Positions 33,759 through 45,508 of a DNA stretch of 64,000 nucleotides are shown here, one piece after another. The notes beneath the pieces are model-generated. The model did no database searches. It was not told the DNA's origin and was given only the letters and a program-made list of their open reading frames with translations. This stretch comes from Neurospora crassa OR74A (Eukaryota > Ascomycota > Sordariomycetes > Sordariales > Sordariaceae). The first letter of the stretch is position 1, and each line of letters opens with the position of its first letter. The position numbers and the translations under genes were made by a program. The stretch lies in the NCBI RefSeq assembly GCF_000182925.2, contig NC_026504.1:434001-498000 (forward strand), written 5' to 3'.

Positions 33759-36238
33759 AATGCTACTCCTACTGCTGCCAATAGGGAGTCTACCTCTAAG
33801 AAGACTTCAAGGGCGGTTACGAACTTGGGACAAGGAGAGAAGTATGGGGCAGGAGCGGAGGGAGGGTTGCACGCAGATAACTCGAAGATGATGCAGAAGG
33901 GGGGTGTACCTCTTGCGGATGGGACCCGGGGGGTGAGTTCTTTCTTTCTGTTTCCCCCCCCTTTCCCTTTTCTCTTTTTGTTTCTCCCTCTTCCCCTTCT
34001 TCCTTTACTTGACTTTTTTTTCATCTCTCTTTTTTTTTGCCCGTTCTTCTCTTTGCATTCTGGTTTCCCTTTTAACCATGAAAAAAAGAAGAAGTTGGTA
34101 CTAACAGGTGTGCAACAAACAGAACTACTACCCCTCTTACAATAACAACAACGTCGACGGCGTCAACCATTACAACAATAACAACAACAAAAACAGCTTT
34201 GCTCGCCGTCGTGATCGCGACCAGCAGTACCACGGTTGGCCTACACTCACACCACCACCACCACAAGGGAAAAGTAGCGCCAGCAGTAGCCGCGCAGCAG
34301 GCGGCGGCGGCGAGTGGGTGGTGGGAAATACACCACGAAGTGGAGGCATCCACACTTTCGGAGGTCCGGGCCGTTATTCTGCAGCTACTGCAGCAGCTGC
34401 TACTCGTCGCCCAGCAGTGACGGCGGCGCCTGGTACTGACGCTGGTACAGCAGTAGCTGCTGCTGGTCATCAGTTGTATGGTGGTGCTGCTGCCCCTGAG
34501 TCGTCTTCTTCTTCTTCTTCTGCAAGTAAGCATGCTCTTGGTGCTGCTCTTGGTGCTGCTGAGATGGCCACTGCCAAGAACAAGAACACACCTCGACACG
34601 CCGCCGCCGCCGCTTTCGTCTACCTCCGCCTCTGGGGCGTCTGCCTCTGGCACTGCCATTTCTTCCACCACTGCGGCTTTGTCGCAGCAGCAGCGCGGTG
34701 CTGGCCGTCTTGACTACTGGCAGTATGAAAAGAGCGAGGATCGGGAGGAAGAGGAGGGGGACACTAGCACCATTAAAGCCACTGCTGCTGCTGGTACTCC
34801 TAACATCAAAGGTAAAGGTAAAGGAAAGGTCCATCATGGACATGGACATGGAAGTTTCCACGCGCGCCGCTCCTCACGACCTGCTGCACCTGTCGTAGGC
34901 GTCACTCATCATCATCTTGACTCGTGGGCCAACAACAAGAACAACAACGACGACGACGAGGTTATTGAGTACGGCAGCAGCAGCAGCAACAACGCACTCA
35001 TGAAACTCCCTCGCTCGGGTGTTGTTGAGACGGGCGGTCTGAGCACCACCACTGAAGAAGACACCACTGAAGGCTCCAACGCCGCCGACGGGTCTTTGGA
35101 GGAGGAGGAGTCCGAGGATCAATCTCATCGCTTGTCGTCGTCCGAGTCACCTGAGGAAGTGGAGGAGGTTCAGCATCATCGTCACAGTAACCACAATGCT
35201 TTGATTTCTTTGCATTATCCGAATCAAAAGGTCAAGGAGTGGTGGAATCACTTGATCCGGGGACGGATTGGGGGCGGTGGTATTGATCAACATCATCGAA
35301 AGGGGCTGAGCAAAAGGGAGAAGAGGATGGTGAAGGAGACTATTGACACGACGGACACGGCGACGGTGGTGGGTTGTGACGAGAAGAAGAAAAAGAAGGG
35401 GATGAGGTGTGGTCTGGAGATTGTCGTCTCCAAGACGTCTGCGAACGGTAGCTCCGTCACAGCCACGGCTTCATTGACAGTCAAGGCATCGCCCAAGTGG
35501 TGGGCTCCTCATCCCCGTTTGAAGACGGGGACCTCTACAGCGTCTGCTGTCTCCGCCGCCGCCTCCGCTGCCTCTATCCTCTCCGCCACTCCCACTCCTG
35601 CCACCCCCTCTTTCTCTCCCAGCCCAACAACTCCCACTCCCGCTGCCACTCCCACTGCCACCCTCATTGCTGCTCCTCCCGCCGGCGCCGGCGCCAACAC
35701 CAACAAGCCCGGCACTACCCTCATTTCCTCCTCCCTCCCCCCGGCCGAAAATAACAGTAATCTCCCTGGAACTCCCACCACGCTTCGCAACAACCCCAAC
35801 CCCAACCCCTCCAAACCCCAGTTTCCCCACCGAAAGGAAATCCGCGGCTACCCAACCGACTCACCCGACTACATCGACTCCCACGACGAATCCATCGAAG
35901 TCCCAGGCCTTTTGGAAATCCACCTCTCGCCCGAGGAAGCCAAGCCGGAGATCATGAACGCCAAGTACGACTACTGGGAGTTTATCATGCCGCCCGATCT
36001 GTACTTTGTCTCGGACAAGAACTCGCCCTTCAATCCGTACGGGCAGGCCGAGAGGAGGAGGAGGAGGGGGAGGGGGAGGAGGAGTAACCTGCTAGAAACT
36101 GGAGGTACCTTGACTTCGACCGTGGAAGAGAACAACAAAAGAGCGGAGGACGACGCGGGAAGAGAAGGAAGGGAAGAAAGGGAACATGGAAGAGTACATG
36201 AAAGGGAGGGAAGAGGAGGAGAAGAAGAAGAAAAGTAG
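31928..36238 (+). CDS. Large low-complexity predicted membrane protein, frame broken
   Basis: Exon 1 is 31,928-32,539, exon 2 is 32,649-33,932 and exon 3 starts at 34,108 and ends at 36,238. Introns are 109 nt (GTGAGT..ACAG, with a TA repeat) and 175 nt (GTGAGT..ACAG). The product is about 1,340 residues. A Ser/Pro-rich N terminus precedes one transmembrane helix near residues 158-180 (FFSSLLILLFGYLLIAYVV). The rest is runs of Ala, Gln, Asn, Ser and acidic residues. A KIPVPIS / RIPVPVS motif occurs twice in exon 2. The most ordered part is C-terminal (YPTDSPDYIDSHDESIEVPG and NAKYDYWEFIMPPDLYFVSD). Exon 3 begins in one frame and ends in another: the switch lies between about 34,460 and 34,713, near a (CCG)n stretch at about 34,600, with no in-phase intron I could find. 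An assembly indel is the simplest explanation. Function unknown. Confidence 0.7.
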
Positions 36239-39200
36239 GGGCTGGGGCAGGGGCGGGGAAGAAACATGAGAGAAGAGCAGCTACACAGGCACAATGAGAG
36301 AAAACGAGAGGGATGAAGATGGTTGGGGTGTGATGAGTATTTCGGTCGAAGGGGGTGGTGGATCAGGGGACATAAAAAGGACGGACTTGGAAGCAGGAAC
36401 AGCAGCTGGATGGGTTGGGGGGGTGTGGTTTTTGTTCCCTGGCGGGGGTGTAGGCTGTTGGGAAAGGTAAGGGGTAAGGGGGGGAGGAGGAGGGCGTATT
36501 AGGTGCCAGTAAAAAATTCGCTTGTGCAACGAAGTTCGTATACCTTTTGTTCGTAGTGAACCTGCACAAGCGATTCTCACTGGCACCTTGGGGGGGGATA
36601 GGGGATAGGGGATAGGGGTAAACGTTTCTTGACGTTCCCTTTGTTGTCTGGAGTTTGGAGCTGGTCCTATTGAGAGAGGTAGGCAGATTGGAAAGGTGTC
36701 GGAAGAATGTATCATGAGGAGCAATAAGAAACGAAATGCAAGAAGAAGGAAAAAAAAAAAAAAAAAGACACATGGACGAGGAGATTTTGAAGGAGTTTTC
36801 TATGGGGTTTGTTTGTTTGTTCGTTTTCATGGAGTCGAGGAATTTGAAACTGCAAACAAAGCGAGAATGGAAAGCGATGAAGGTGGAACACTACCTACCT
36901 AGAAATGAACAGGAGAAAACGAAGAAAGGGGGACATGAAAATGCCAAAAAAAAAAAAAAAAAATTAGTAAAGGAAAAAAAAAAAAAGAAAGAAAAAGAAA
37001 AGAAAAAAAAACAATAGGGAGGAGGAAGAAGAGGAGGAGAGGGGGGAAGTTTGCATGACCTGTTACTATCTACCTCTACACTCAAATTACCTAGTTAATG
37101 TGACATTTTACATCGAGATTGTCGAGGAGGTCAAGAAACGATATGGGACCCGATTAAGCTAGCTGGTGATTGAGCAAAGGATACCTAGATAGGTACCTAC
37201 CTACCTAGGTAAGTAGAAGATGTAAAGGGGCTTCTTCTGTCAGCCTAGTACTTACGGTGCCAATCTGATACATGATCAATGATGAAGAGTAGGTAGAGGT
37301 AGGTAGCTAGCACTGGTTCTACTTGTACGTACGGTATGATATGATACCTACCTATGCTTGAGGTTTTGGTTGTGTAGTTTGTGTAGTGGTAGTGGTAGGT
37401 CCATGCCCAGGTAGGTACTTCTAGGTAGGTAGGTAGGTAAGTAGAAATATGAAGATGGTAAGTAGGTATCCCAGATATTTTTCGCGTCTCGGTAAGCGAG
37501 GAGGTTGCTATATGGTCCGGTCGTGGTTGTGGTCGTGGTAGTGGACATGGTCGTGGTCGTGGACATCGAGCATAGAGCATCGGGCGACCGGAGATATATT
37601 ATATATGTGGCTGCGCAAGGTCGCAAGGTCGCACTGTAACTTGTGGCTGTGACTGTGACTGTGACGTTGGCGAGGATAGAAAGAAACAAGCGAAAGACCT
37701 GTGATGTGTTGGCATGAAGCGCGGATGGGCATTTTTTCATAATTTGTTGCTGCTGGATAAGTCGAATAGGTAGATTGACAAAGTGGTGGTGGGTTGTCTA
37801 CATGTAGGGAGATCTCTGGTTGTCGGCGGCACTGGGCTGGAGTTGGATGTGGTTGTGGAAGGTTGAATGAACGAGGACGTCGGTTGATGTCGATGTCGAT
37901 GTTGATGTTGACGTCGATGTCGAGGGAGCTCGGCAGGTTGGAAGGTCGGGAGGTCGGGCGGTGCGGGGCCCACATAAGCGTATAACAGTTTGACTGCGCT
38001 AGAGGTCTCCCCCATTTCTCTTCGATATGAGAAGTGACCTCCGCATTTGAAGCCGAATTGAAACTCGAACTCAACTTGAGAACGGTTTTGGTATAAATCA
38101 GTACACTGCCGCCTTACGAAGTTTCTTGGTTAAAGTCACGTAACGTTGTTTCCGCGATGTCATCAGACCTGCTGCTGCTGCTGCTAAGAACTGCCAGGGG
38201 ATATTGTTATTGTTAGTGAAATGTTTCCAGTCGCCTTCCCATTGCGCGGCCACTCCACTCGGCTGCGAGCGTCCGGGCTGAGTGTTAGCGGATCTACTTT
38301 GTTGGTGAAAGACACTTGGGGCCAGAACCAGTAGACATTGTGATCAGAAGAGTACTACCAGAGCTACAGTCGATAGACTGAACCTCTTGAATAGTGTGCG
38401 GTTTGTTTGTTTATTATACTTAGAGCTAAAGATTTGAAAAACGACGGGGACTGCGAGTGTCAAATGTCGCTTTTGTTAGTGTGCCCGTCCGTGTATGCTC
38501 CCTTCCCTCGCTCCCGAGTCCTCCTCCTCGTCGACATCTGAGATGCCGCTCTCTGTTCCACTTCCAATATTCACCTTAACATACCTAGACAGAACCGAAA
38601 AACCCAAAAAGTTGTACCTAAAAAACATCAACACCAGGGCAGCTCTGGATATATCCACCCAAACCCAAGTTCCCAAGAGAAGTGGAAAATAGCACCGGCT
38701 TCGAAAATTGCCTCTAAAGTACACTTACAGCTCGTGGTTTGGACCAGACTCTGAATAACGAAAAGGGTAACATATATCCATCCTTGACCCTTCTGGTCCA
38801 TCTCCCCACTTGCGCCCCATTTGCTTCCCATCTGTGCTCACATTTACAACTTTATACAATTCCTGAAACTTTCCCAGAGTTGCCATGTTTTTGAACCGGG
38901 GTACATACCAGACCTCTATGTACCACTAGCTGTACGCAGCTACATGTAAATACCTACCTACCTCTAGGTATGCAATGTATCGCACGCATTAGTGTCCTCC
39001 CAAAGTTCCAATACCATGCCGTACCAAGGCTGGTTGGCCTATTTTTAGGTGACCTGGGGTTACACTCACCCACCCGCGCTTGTGATTCCGAACGTTCAGA
39101 GATCTTCAATCCCCAGACTTGGCGAGAGCGTGGTTGGGTTTGTTAGGGCCGAACTAGTAGGTAATGAATGGATGGCCTTGAGAGCCTTCTGGTTGGTTGA

Positions 39201-40486
39201 GTGGACTGAAAGTTGGGCCAAGAAGACGGGGTTTACGTGGAATTGTTGACTAAAATAAGGCAGAGCGGAGGAAGTCCTTGCTTGACTGGAGACATCTGTT
39301 CACGAACCCGTCGTTGTAACTTCACGAGTGTTGCAATTCCGTCACGCAAGCTTCCATGGGTCACAGATCGAGATGATCATAAACCTCATGCCCGTCCCAC
39401 ACAAGCCGAAGCATGGAAATACATGAACGGCAAGCGCGAAGCCACGAAGCGGCTGAACACTCAAGCCCGCAAAAAACCGACGACCACGTTTGATGATAGC
39501 GGCCAGCTACCTCTACTTATAAGCAAACCGATGACGGCCTGGAAGAGTCTTTCAATAATTCCACGGCTCATGCCCTAGTTAGCCCTTGTGGCCATTACAC
39601 CAGATCCATGTTTCCGTGTGTGTAACAAGTTTGTATTCCTCCCAATCACGAACGTCGTAGTCCGTCCTATTTACCCGGCTTGTGTGTACACTGAAACACC
39701 ATCACATTCCTTTCCTTTCCTTATTCGATGTTCCATGTTCTATTCCTATACCGCCTTTGAATTGTGGATGTTGCCTCAGACATCATCCATTCGGTAACAG
39801 GTAGCTATCACACAAGCTTCAATCCAGATCCGTTTATGTTGACCACGGAACGTGACGATACAATATCACCCTATTAACTGGCCCTTTATAGGTAGGTACT
39901 TGACAGTTTCCAAAAATTGCATTCACGTTGCACTCTGATGGCCATAAAGACATGTCACCTTAGTTTTTAAAACAACCTGAAGGAAGAAAGCTTGACTCTC
40001 AAGGAACCCGGATCACTGACACCAACCGCCGAACGTCTGCCCAACCGAACCAACACGAGGCCGTACGACAACGGACTGTATGTACTTCTTACACAATTTC
40101 TGGCATCCCTCCTACCTCTCGTTCTTCACATTTTTCACAATCCTAGATACCGCCGCACTATTATTGAACGCCCGGGAGAAGCAGACAGAGATAGATAAAT
40201 GTCTTTGTCAATGGGTATGAAGATGTGAGAGAACGGAAGACTTGGACACCAGAGCGATGTCGAGGCTCGTGCCAGTGATGCCGATTGTCACTGTGTTGGA
40301 TGCAGACTGCATGTCCCGCTGAGTTGGGATTAGACTATGGTATGGGGGAGTACTTGAAGATCCGGTTTCCTTCAACGATACGATCCTTGAGGTATACTCC
40401 CGTCAACCCATGATCCAGTTCGAAAGCACACCACCTCAACACCCACACTCACAATATTAACCACCACAAAACCCAACCTCAACACC
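36239..40486. other. Intergenic
   Basis: The first part is the likely 3' region of the preceding gene: G-rich, then A-rich with several A runs (36,752-36,768, 36,944-36,963, 36,975-37,012). From 37,080 to 37,450 come TAGG/ACCT motifs. 37,500-37,990 is GTC/GAT-rich low-complexity sequence that creates long but unconvincing minus-strand frames. 38,100-40,480 shows nothing I can support as a gene. Confidence 0.6.
36501..36588. repeat. Long imperfect hairpin
   Basis: Arms 36,501-36,527 and 36,564-36,588 pair with only a small internal mismatch: aggtgccagt with actggcacct, and tcgcttgtgc with gcacaagcga. The 36-nt loop includes cgaagttcg. It lies about 260 bp past the stop of the upstream gene, so it could fold in that mRNA's 3' UTR, or be a tiny palindromic mobile element. 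Confidence 0.7.
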
Positions 40487-41152
40487 ATGACGACCCTCCA
40501 TCACCTCCTGCTCCTCGTCTCCACCATCTTCACATCTCCCGCCCTCTCAGCCATCAACCTCCGTGCTTCTCACCAAGTTCTCTCCTCCGACTCCTCCGAC
40601 TCCTCCGAAACGACAACAACCACCACCTCCACCGCTTCCACATTACCACTCGGCAACACTAGGGGCATAATCCCAACCCCACCGGTCCCACCCACTATCC
40701 CCTCCCATCCTCCTGGAACCGACCCCTCCTACGAATCGACCAACATCCACCTCAATTCCCCAACCCAAACCCCCAGCTCCGAACCCATCTTCCAATCCAG
40801 CTCCTCCCAATCCAGCTCCTCCCAACCCAGCTCCTTCCAGTCCCTCCGCCCCTGTACCACCACCCTAACCAGCACCACCACCAACACCACCAACACCAAC
40901 AACCGCCCATGCCCCCCACCCAACTACGACGGCACCTTCACTTCCTACCCATCCACCACCACGCTCCTCAAACCCATCGACTGCCATGGATGCATGTACC
41001 TGGTGAGTGTCACCGAGAAATGGGCGGTCGGATGTCCGAATCTGCATGTTAGTGCTACTGCCTTAGCGACGACGGCGAGCACGACGTGGAGGGAGGTGTG
41101 TGAGGGGGTGGTGGTGGTGCCTTTAATGACCGACGGGGCGGCAAGGTTTTGA
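40487..41152 (+). CDS. Small Ser/Thr-rich secreted protein
   Basis: Intronless, 221 residues. The N terminus (MTTLHHLLLLVSTIFTSPAL) is a classical signal peptide with likely cleavage near residue 22. The mature part is rich in Ser, Thr and Pro, so heavy O-glycosylation is likely. It includes short tandem QSSSS/SQPSS segments and an N-T-T-N-T tract. The C-terminal 85 residues hold the cysteines (RPCTTTLT, PCPPPNYDG, IDCHGCMYL, VGCPNLHV, REVCEG), a small disulfide-rich module seen in various fungal exported proteins. There is no transmembrane or GPI-type tail. The start context is cacc before the ATG. It lies 1.0 kb from a convergent 2EXR gene. A wall or extracellular role is inferred; the substrate is unknown. 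Confidence 0.7.
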   Translation: MTTLHHLLLLVSTIFTSPALSAINLRASHQVLSSDSSDSSETTTTTTSTASTLPLGNTRGIIPTPPVPPTIPSHPPGTDPSYESTNIHLNSPTQTPSSEPIFQSSSSQSSSSQPSSFQSLRPCTTTLTSTTTNTTNTNNRPCPPPNYDGTFTSYPSTTTLLKPIDCHGCMYLVSVTEKWAVGCPNLHVSATALATTASTTWREVCEGVVVVPLMTDGAARF

Positions 41153-42173
41153 GCTGCGCTGGGCTGCACGGGCTTGTCGTGGTTACCTAGGTACCTACCT
41201 AGAGGTACCTGGGCCGTCGGTGGTGGTGGTGATGGGAGGGGGGAGGGAGGGAGGGAGGGAAAAGGATGGGGGAGGACACATGGAAGGGAGGGAGGACACA
41301 TGGAAGGGAGGGAAAAGGATGGGGGAGCCGTTTGCTTTGCCTACTGGAATGGAGGAGGGGAGGAGGAGGGGAGATCGAGCGGGAGGATGTGTGTCATGAG
41401 AGCTGAATTAAGGTGCGAAAGGGGGGAAGAGGGGGGCTGTTGAGTGATGATGGCTGACAGAGATATGCGGACTGGTGGTGATGCTATGAAGGATGGGGGC
41501 ATGGTTGTTGAATTGAGGAAATTGAAAGGGAACCAAGAAGAAGATGAGGTTATCGACAAGGTTGGGCGGGCTTGTAGGTTGTTAAGGACGGCAGTGGTAG
41601 CAATGAAAAGAGACACGGAAGGAACTCGGGTGTTGCAGCAAGATGCTGCGTCTTTCCCCGGTCTGCAGTCGAGGCCGACTGGAAGGTTCCATTTATGGAA
41701 CTCTTCGGCGGTGTGATGCACCCGTTGTTCCGTACAGCCTCGCAGGAGTTGAGTTGGAGTCGATGGATGGTGCAGACTCGTCGGTCAAGTCATCATGTCA
41801 TAACATTGGATGCAATTCCTACCTAGCTAGGTGTGTTTGGGTACCATTACAAGTGCGGTACTAGTTGATACGCGGCGTGGCGGGCAAATGCCAGAAGAGG
41901 GAGTGAGGCGGGTGTCTACATCATGAAAGCTGAAGTGACCCCAAGTTGGCGAGTACCTATTTGGAGGACGTAAGTTGGGGAAGAGACAGATCAAGGAGGA
42001 GAGAGAAATGAGACCATAGGTAGTTTTGGCCTTCAGTGACCGTTGAACTCTTGCGTCGCAACCGATAGAAAGGAAAGATCAGTGCGATGATCACCACCAC
42101 CACCCACCACCACCAACTCCTCTCCTCATTCAATGCCCGGTCTTTAAAGGTGCTCAGATGCAGACTCGCCCGT
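41153..42173. other. Intergenic between convergent genes
   Basis: Contains acctaggtacctacctagaggtacct at its start, then GGGA-rich sequence (about 41,235-41,330) with a duplicated segment ggacacatggaagggaggg, and a CCA-rich strip near 42,090-42,115. No gene is supported. Confidence 0.65.
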
Positions 42174-43007
42174 CTACCTGTAGGATTCCTCGTAGCCCCT
42201 GCTCCAACGGTAAATTACATCCCATCGCTCCCGTCCCTCGAACCAGCCTGGCGGGAGATAGGGCACAAAAGGCTGCATAGTATTAGGATCGAGGTAGGCA
42301 CCGGCTTTCCTATAGTCCCTGATCCACGCTTCATCGCATAAGGCGTTATTTTCGATCGCGGTCACCGTCCGACCGTGAATCGGATCGATGAGCCAGAACC
42401 TATCTTTGTCGCAGGGGACACAGCATTGTTCATACGTGCCTTCCCAATCGCTAGCTCCGCGGGGGCCCAGACAGACGACGTGAATCTCTTTTGCATTGAC
42501 GACTTTCCCCAAGACTTTGGCTTCATAGTCGTCCATCGAATATCTGTCCCGCGCAAATTTCCACCGCTTGAGGTCCAACAAATGGGATTCAAAGTCCTTG
42601 AAAGGGGTGTCCCCGGTGTTGATCAGGTCCACGTCGAAATTGACCCAGATGTAGCGCGGTTCTGCCTCCAGGCCCAGCTCCAGCCGGTCCTCGGGTGTGT
42701 CGCACCTCACTGTCTCCGAGTCCGACCTCGCAGCGGGCAACTGTTTGAAGGCCTTGTGGTAAAATCGGTGCCCGAGATGGCTCCGGGCCTCTCGGCAAGC
42801 TTGTAAAGGTGCCGGAACGGGGGTGGATGAGCGCAAACGAAGGACACCGAGCCTTGAATGGTTGTATTTGGCTTTGACATCGTCGCTAATGTCCTCCCAC
42901 TCGTGGGAGATGCGGATGTCAACCGTGCGAGGTTCGATAGTGAGCTCCCATATCCGTGCCCGAATCTCCCACGGGAGATGGGGGAAGAGGTGGAAGGAAG
43001 TGGCCAT
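42174..43007 (-). CDS. 2EXR domain protein
   Basis: Single exon, 277 residues. The N terminus FHLFPHLPWEIRARIWELTI followed by PRTVDIR is the hallmark of the fungal 2EXR family, in which two ExR motifs sit in a short conserved N-terminal module. PAPLQACREARSHL is the family's second recognisable stretch. The middle (RYIWVNFDVDLINTGD) and the C terminus are typical in spacing and the length is ordinary. These proteins are abundant and lineage-expanded in ascomycetes and their molecular role is not established. It is convergent with the secreted-protein gene and followed, 1.1 kb away on the same strand, by the GH7 gene. No sign of damage. Confidence 0.88.
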   Translation of the reverse strand: MATSFHLFPHLPWEIRARIWELTIEPRTVDIRISHEWEDISDDVKAKYNHSRLGVLRLRSSTPVPAPLQACREARSHLGHRFYHKAFKQLPAARSDSETVRCDTPEDRLELGLEAEPRYIWVNFDVDLINTGDTPFKDFESHLLDLKRWKFARDRYSMDDYEAKVLGKVVNAKEIHVVCLGPRGASDWEGTYEQCCVPCDKDRFWLIDPIHGRTVTAIENNALCDEAWIRDYRKAGAYLDPNTMQPFVPYLPPGWFEGRERWDVIYRWSRGYEESYR

Positions 43008-44092
43008 GGTAGGTATGGTGAGGGCTGCTGTTGAGATCTCTGAAGGTATGAAGTTTCTGACGGCCGCACCGAGGTTTTATTGTTTTTGATGTTCTAAATC
43101 GTTGGTTTAGACAGGAAACTGGGGTGGCCATGGAAAGTCATGTGGTGTTGCGTCTTACATATGACCTCGATGAATGGTGAGACGATGGAGCCGGGTTGCT
43201 CGAACAGGCTTAGGGTCATGGCCAGGGGAGTTTGGTAGTGTACGCGTATATCTGCACTCAGCCCCCCTGTTTGCGCAACACCGCCACAAATGCCAAACCG
43301 CTGTGTGATGTGTACAAGTCAAATGGCCTGTTATATTTGCTTGCAGATATAGGGGTCGACCGTAGTGAGACAACAAGGCTCACGATATTCAACAGAAAGC
43401 CTTGCACTCAGCCCTGCTGTTCATACGCCTCAGATTCTGAGGGAAAACATGATGAAGATGTTGGACATTTGGACGGGATTGGTTCGCGGCAAACGGCGCG
43501 GGTTATCGTGGACAGTAGGGAGTAGTTAGGCGTCGTTCAAAGAGACAAAGGGAATTCAGATATCGGAACTGATGTAGCATCTCGGAAATGGAAACGAAGT
43601 GATGATTGGTGATGATGACGTGATTAATCAGGATCTAAGCTCGTGGATAGCAATCTGTTCAATGTGATTCTGATGAGCGAAGATTCAGGATGATCAACTG
43701 TTCAACTTACTGTCACCCTAAGAGCGCTGGTAAGGACAGTGCTGCCACGATTATAGGCCGTAATGAAATGGACGGTGATCGTGATGTGAGATCGATGTTG
43801 AAGAAAGAGTCGTGCCGAGGAGACGGGCGTCCTGAGAACTGGAAGCAGAATATCGAAATGAAGGACGGATTTTCACTTCGTACAGGGGCACAAAGCAGCA
43901 CTGCTATGGACATGATCTTTGAAAATGCTGCGCGGTATATTGTTGTGATATCTGCGGTCGATAGAGATGGAAGTCCCCAGAAGACATCAGTGTAGAGCTT
44001 CAACACCAAGCCCTCTTGAACAACACCAGAACAGCAACCAGTGGCTCATGACGGTCAGCCATGTTCCTTTTGCCTCCCCTTGGCCGTTCCCT
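43008..44092. other. Intergenic
   Basis: About 1.1 kb separates the 5' end of the 2EXR gene from the 3' end of the GH7 gene, both on the minus strand. There are open frames of about 100 codons on both strands but none with a recognisable domain. Confidence 0.6.
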
Positions 44093-45508
44093 TCAAGCTT
44101 CAAAAGTCGACCCAATCTCCCCACTCTTCACATTACTAAACTTGACTTCCGTCCAGCTCGCGTCCCTCTGGATATCATCCGCATGCCCTTCCCCTGGCAA
44201 ACACGGGCCTCTTTCTGTCCCAGGCTGTGTCTCCGGATCAGCACCGGGAGGAAACGTCCCATCCAGCCACTTCATCGCGCTTCCCGCATCATGCCACACG
44301 CTGAAAACCAGAACCATGCCCCGATCCAGCGCCTCGCCCATCTGTCGAAGTCCGCCCTGGTTGGCAAAGGCGTTGACTCCCCCAAAGATCTGCTTGTTCT
44401 TGGCGCAATAATCGTCGGTGATGGTATCGCTCGTTGAATCGAAACCAGGCACGGCGATGGTAGAGGTGCTGATCAGTTTGCCATCTTGGAGGTACAGCCG
44501 CTTAATGGCCGACAATTCCTTCTCCCCGGCGCTCGTCGTATTGCTGAAGAACTGAGTGACCACGGTGAAAGGGCGGGTGGTGTCGATTTTGTTGCCCTCG
44601 CCGCGACCGTAGTAAGGGTGGTCACCGAGGCGGTAGGGGTTGTAGTCGCAGCCGTCCTTGTCGCAGACGGATTGGTACTTGTCGGTACGACCGCAGAGAT
44701 CGCCGGAGCACTTGTAGAGCGCGGTGACGTTGCAGGGATGAGGAGTGAAGGCGGTGGCGCGGGAATTGGCTTCCCAGATGTCCATTTCGTTGCAGCAGGC
44801 GCCGTAGGATTCGAGGTTGGCCTGGGGGGTTAGTTAGTATGCAAACTTGAGCGGAGCGATTCATTCAAGAGGGCAACAGGAGGCAGCAAAGAGAAAAAGG
44901 AATTATACCTCGCCGTTGATGAATGCTGGAGTAGGGCACTGGGCATCACAGTAGCCCGTGCCATAGCTTGCGCCGGCTGGGTTCAGCGCGCTCTTGCCTC
45001 CATTGGCAAGCATCTCGCTGAAGTAAAGAGCTCCATTGGTTCCGCATGGGAGCTTGCTGACGTCCACGTCAAAGGTAAACTCTTTGTCTAGGAGCGAGAA
45101 CATGTCGTAGGTCGTCTCGTTGGCAAGGAGGTAGACTCGCGGGGAGACAAGACTAGTGGTACCGTCGGTCCGGTTGACAAAGAGATTCAGGGTAAGCTCG
45201 CTACCGTTGGTGTGAATCCCGGATCCAGTGTAGTCGACGCCCTCGAGGTTACAGTTGGCAGCACATGTCTCAACGTCGGGACATACGGCTGGGTTAAGAC
45301 CGTTGACCTTGCAGTTGGTGTAGTCGTCCGTGTGTACCCATCTGTAGTCAGAGTCGAGGACCAAGGATGTGTCCTTCTGGATACAGCCGTCGGCAACGGT
45401 ACACGCCCATGTTGGAAGTTTGGGATGAACTTCGGGTGTCAGTTTGCCTGGCTGTTGAGCGGACACGGCGGCGACCAGCAAGGCCGACAAGAGAATCCTT
45501 CGTGACAT
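44093..45508 (-). CDS. GH7 cellulase, endoglucanase-like
   Basis: Two exons, 45,508-44,909 and 44,821-44,093, with an 87-nt intron (GTATAA..actaac..CCCCCAG), giving 442 residues. The signal peptide is MSRRILLSALLVAAVSAQQ. Family GH7 features in order: WVHTDDYTNC; ETCAANCNLEGVDYTGSGI; YGTGYCDAQCP; the catalytic ExDxxE segment CCNEMDIWEANS with nucleophile and acid/base glutamates; TPHPCN; DGCDYNPYRLG; MVLVFSVWHD; and FSNVKSGEIGST near the C terminus. It stops after the catalytic domain with no linker or CBM1. The short loops and the MVLVFSVW segment resemble endoglucanase I, while EMDIWEANS is closer to cellobiohydrolase, so the exo/endo assignment is not certain. It is secreted and retaining, acting on beta-1,4-glucan. 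Divergent from the TRIP4-like gene. Confidence 0.92.

Noticed and set aside
37508-38074. 188-codon minus frame
   Set aside because: Made of His/Asp and Ser/His low-complexity from GTC/GAT repeats; all frames are open for compositional reasons.
39213-39578. 121-codon plus frame
   Set aside because: No recognisable motif and no upstream promoter or intron cues; left unannotated.
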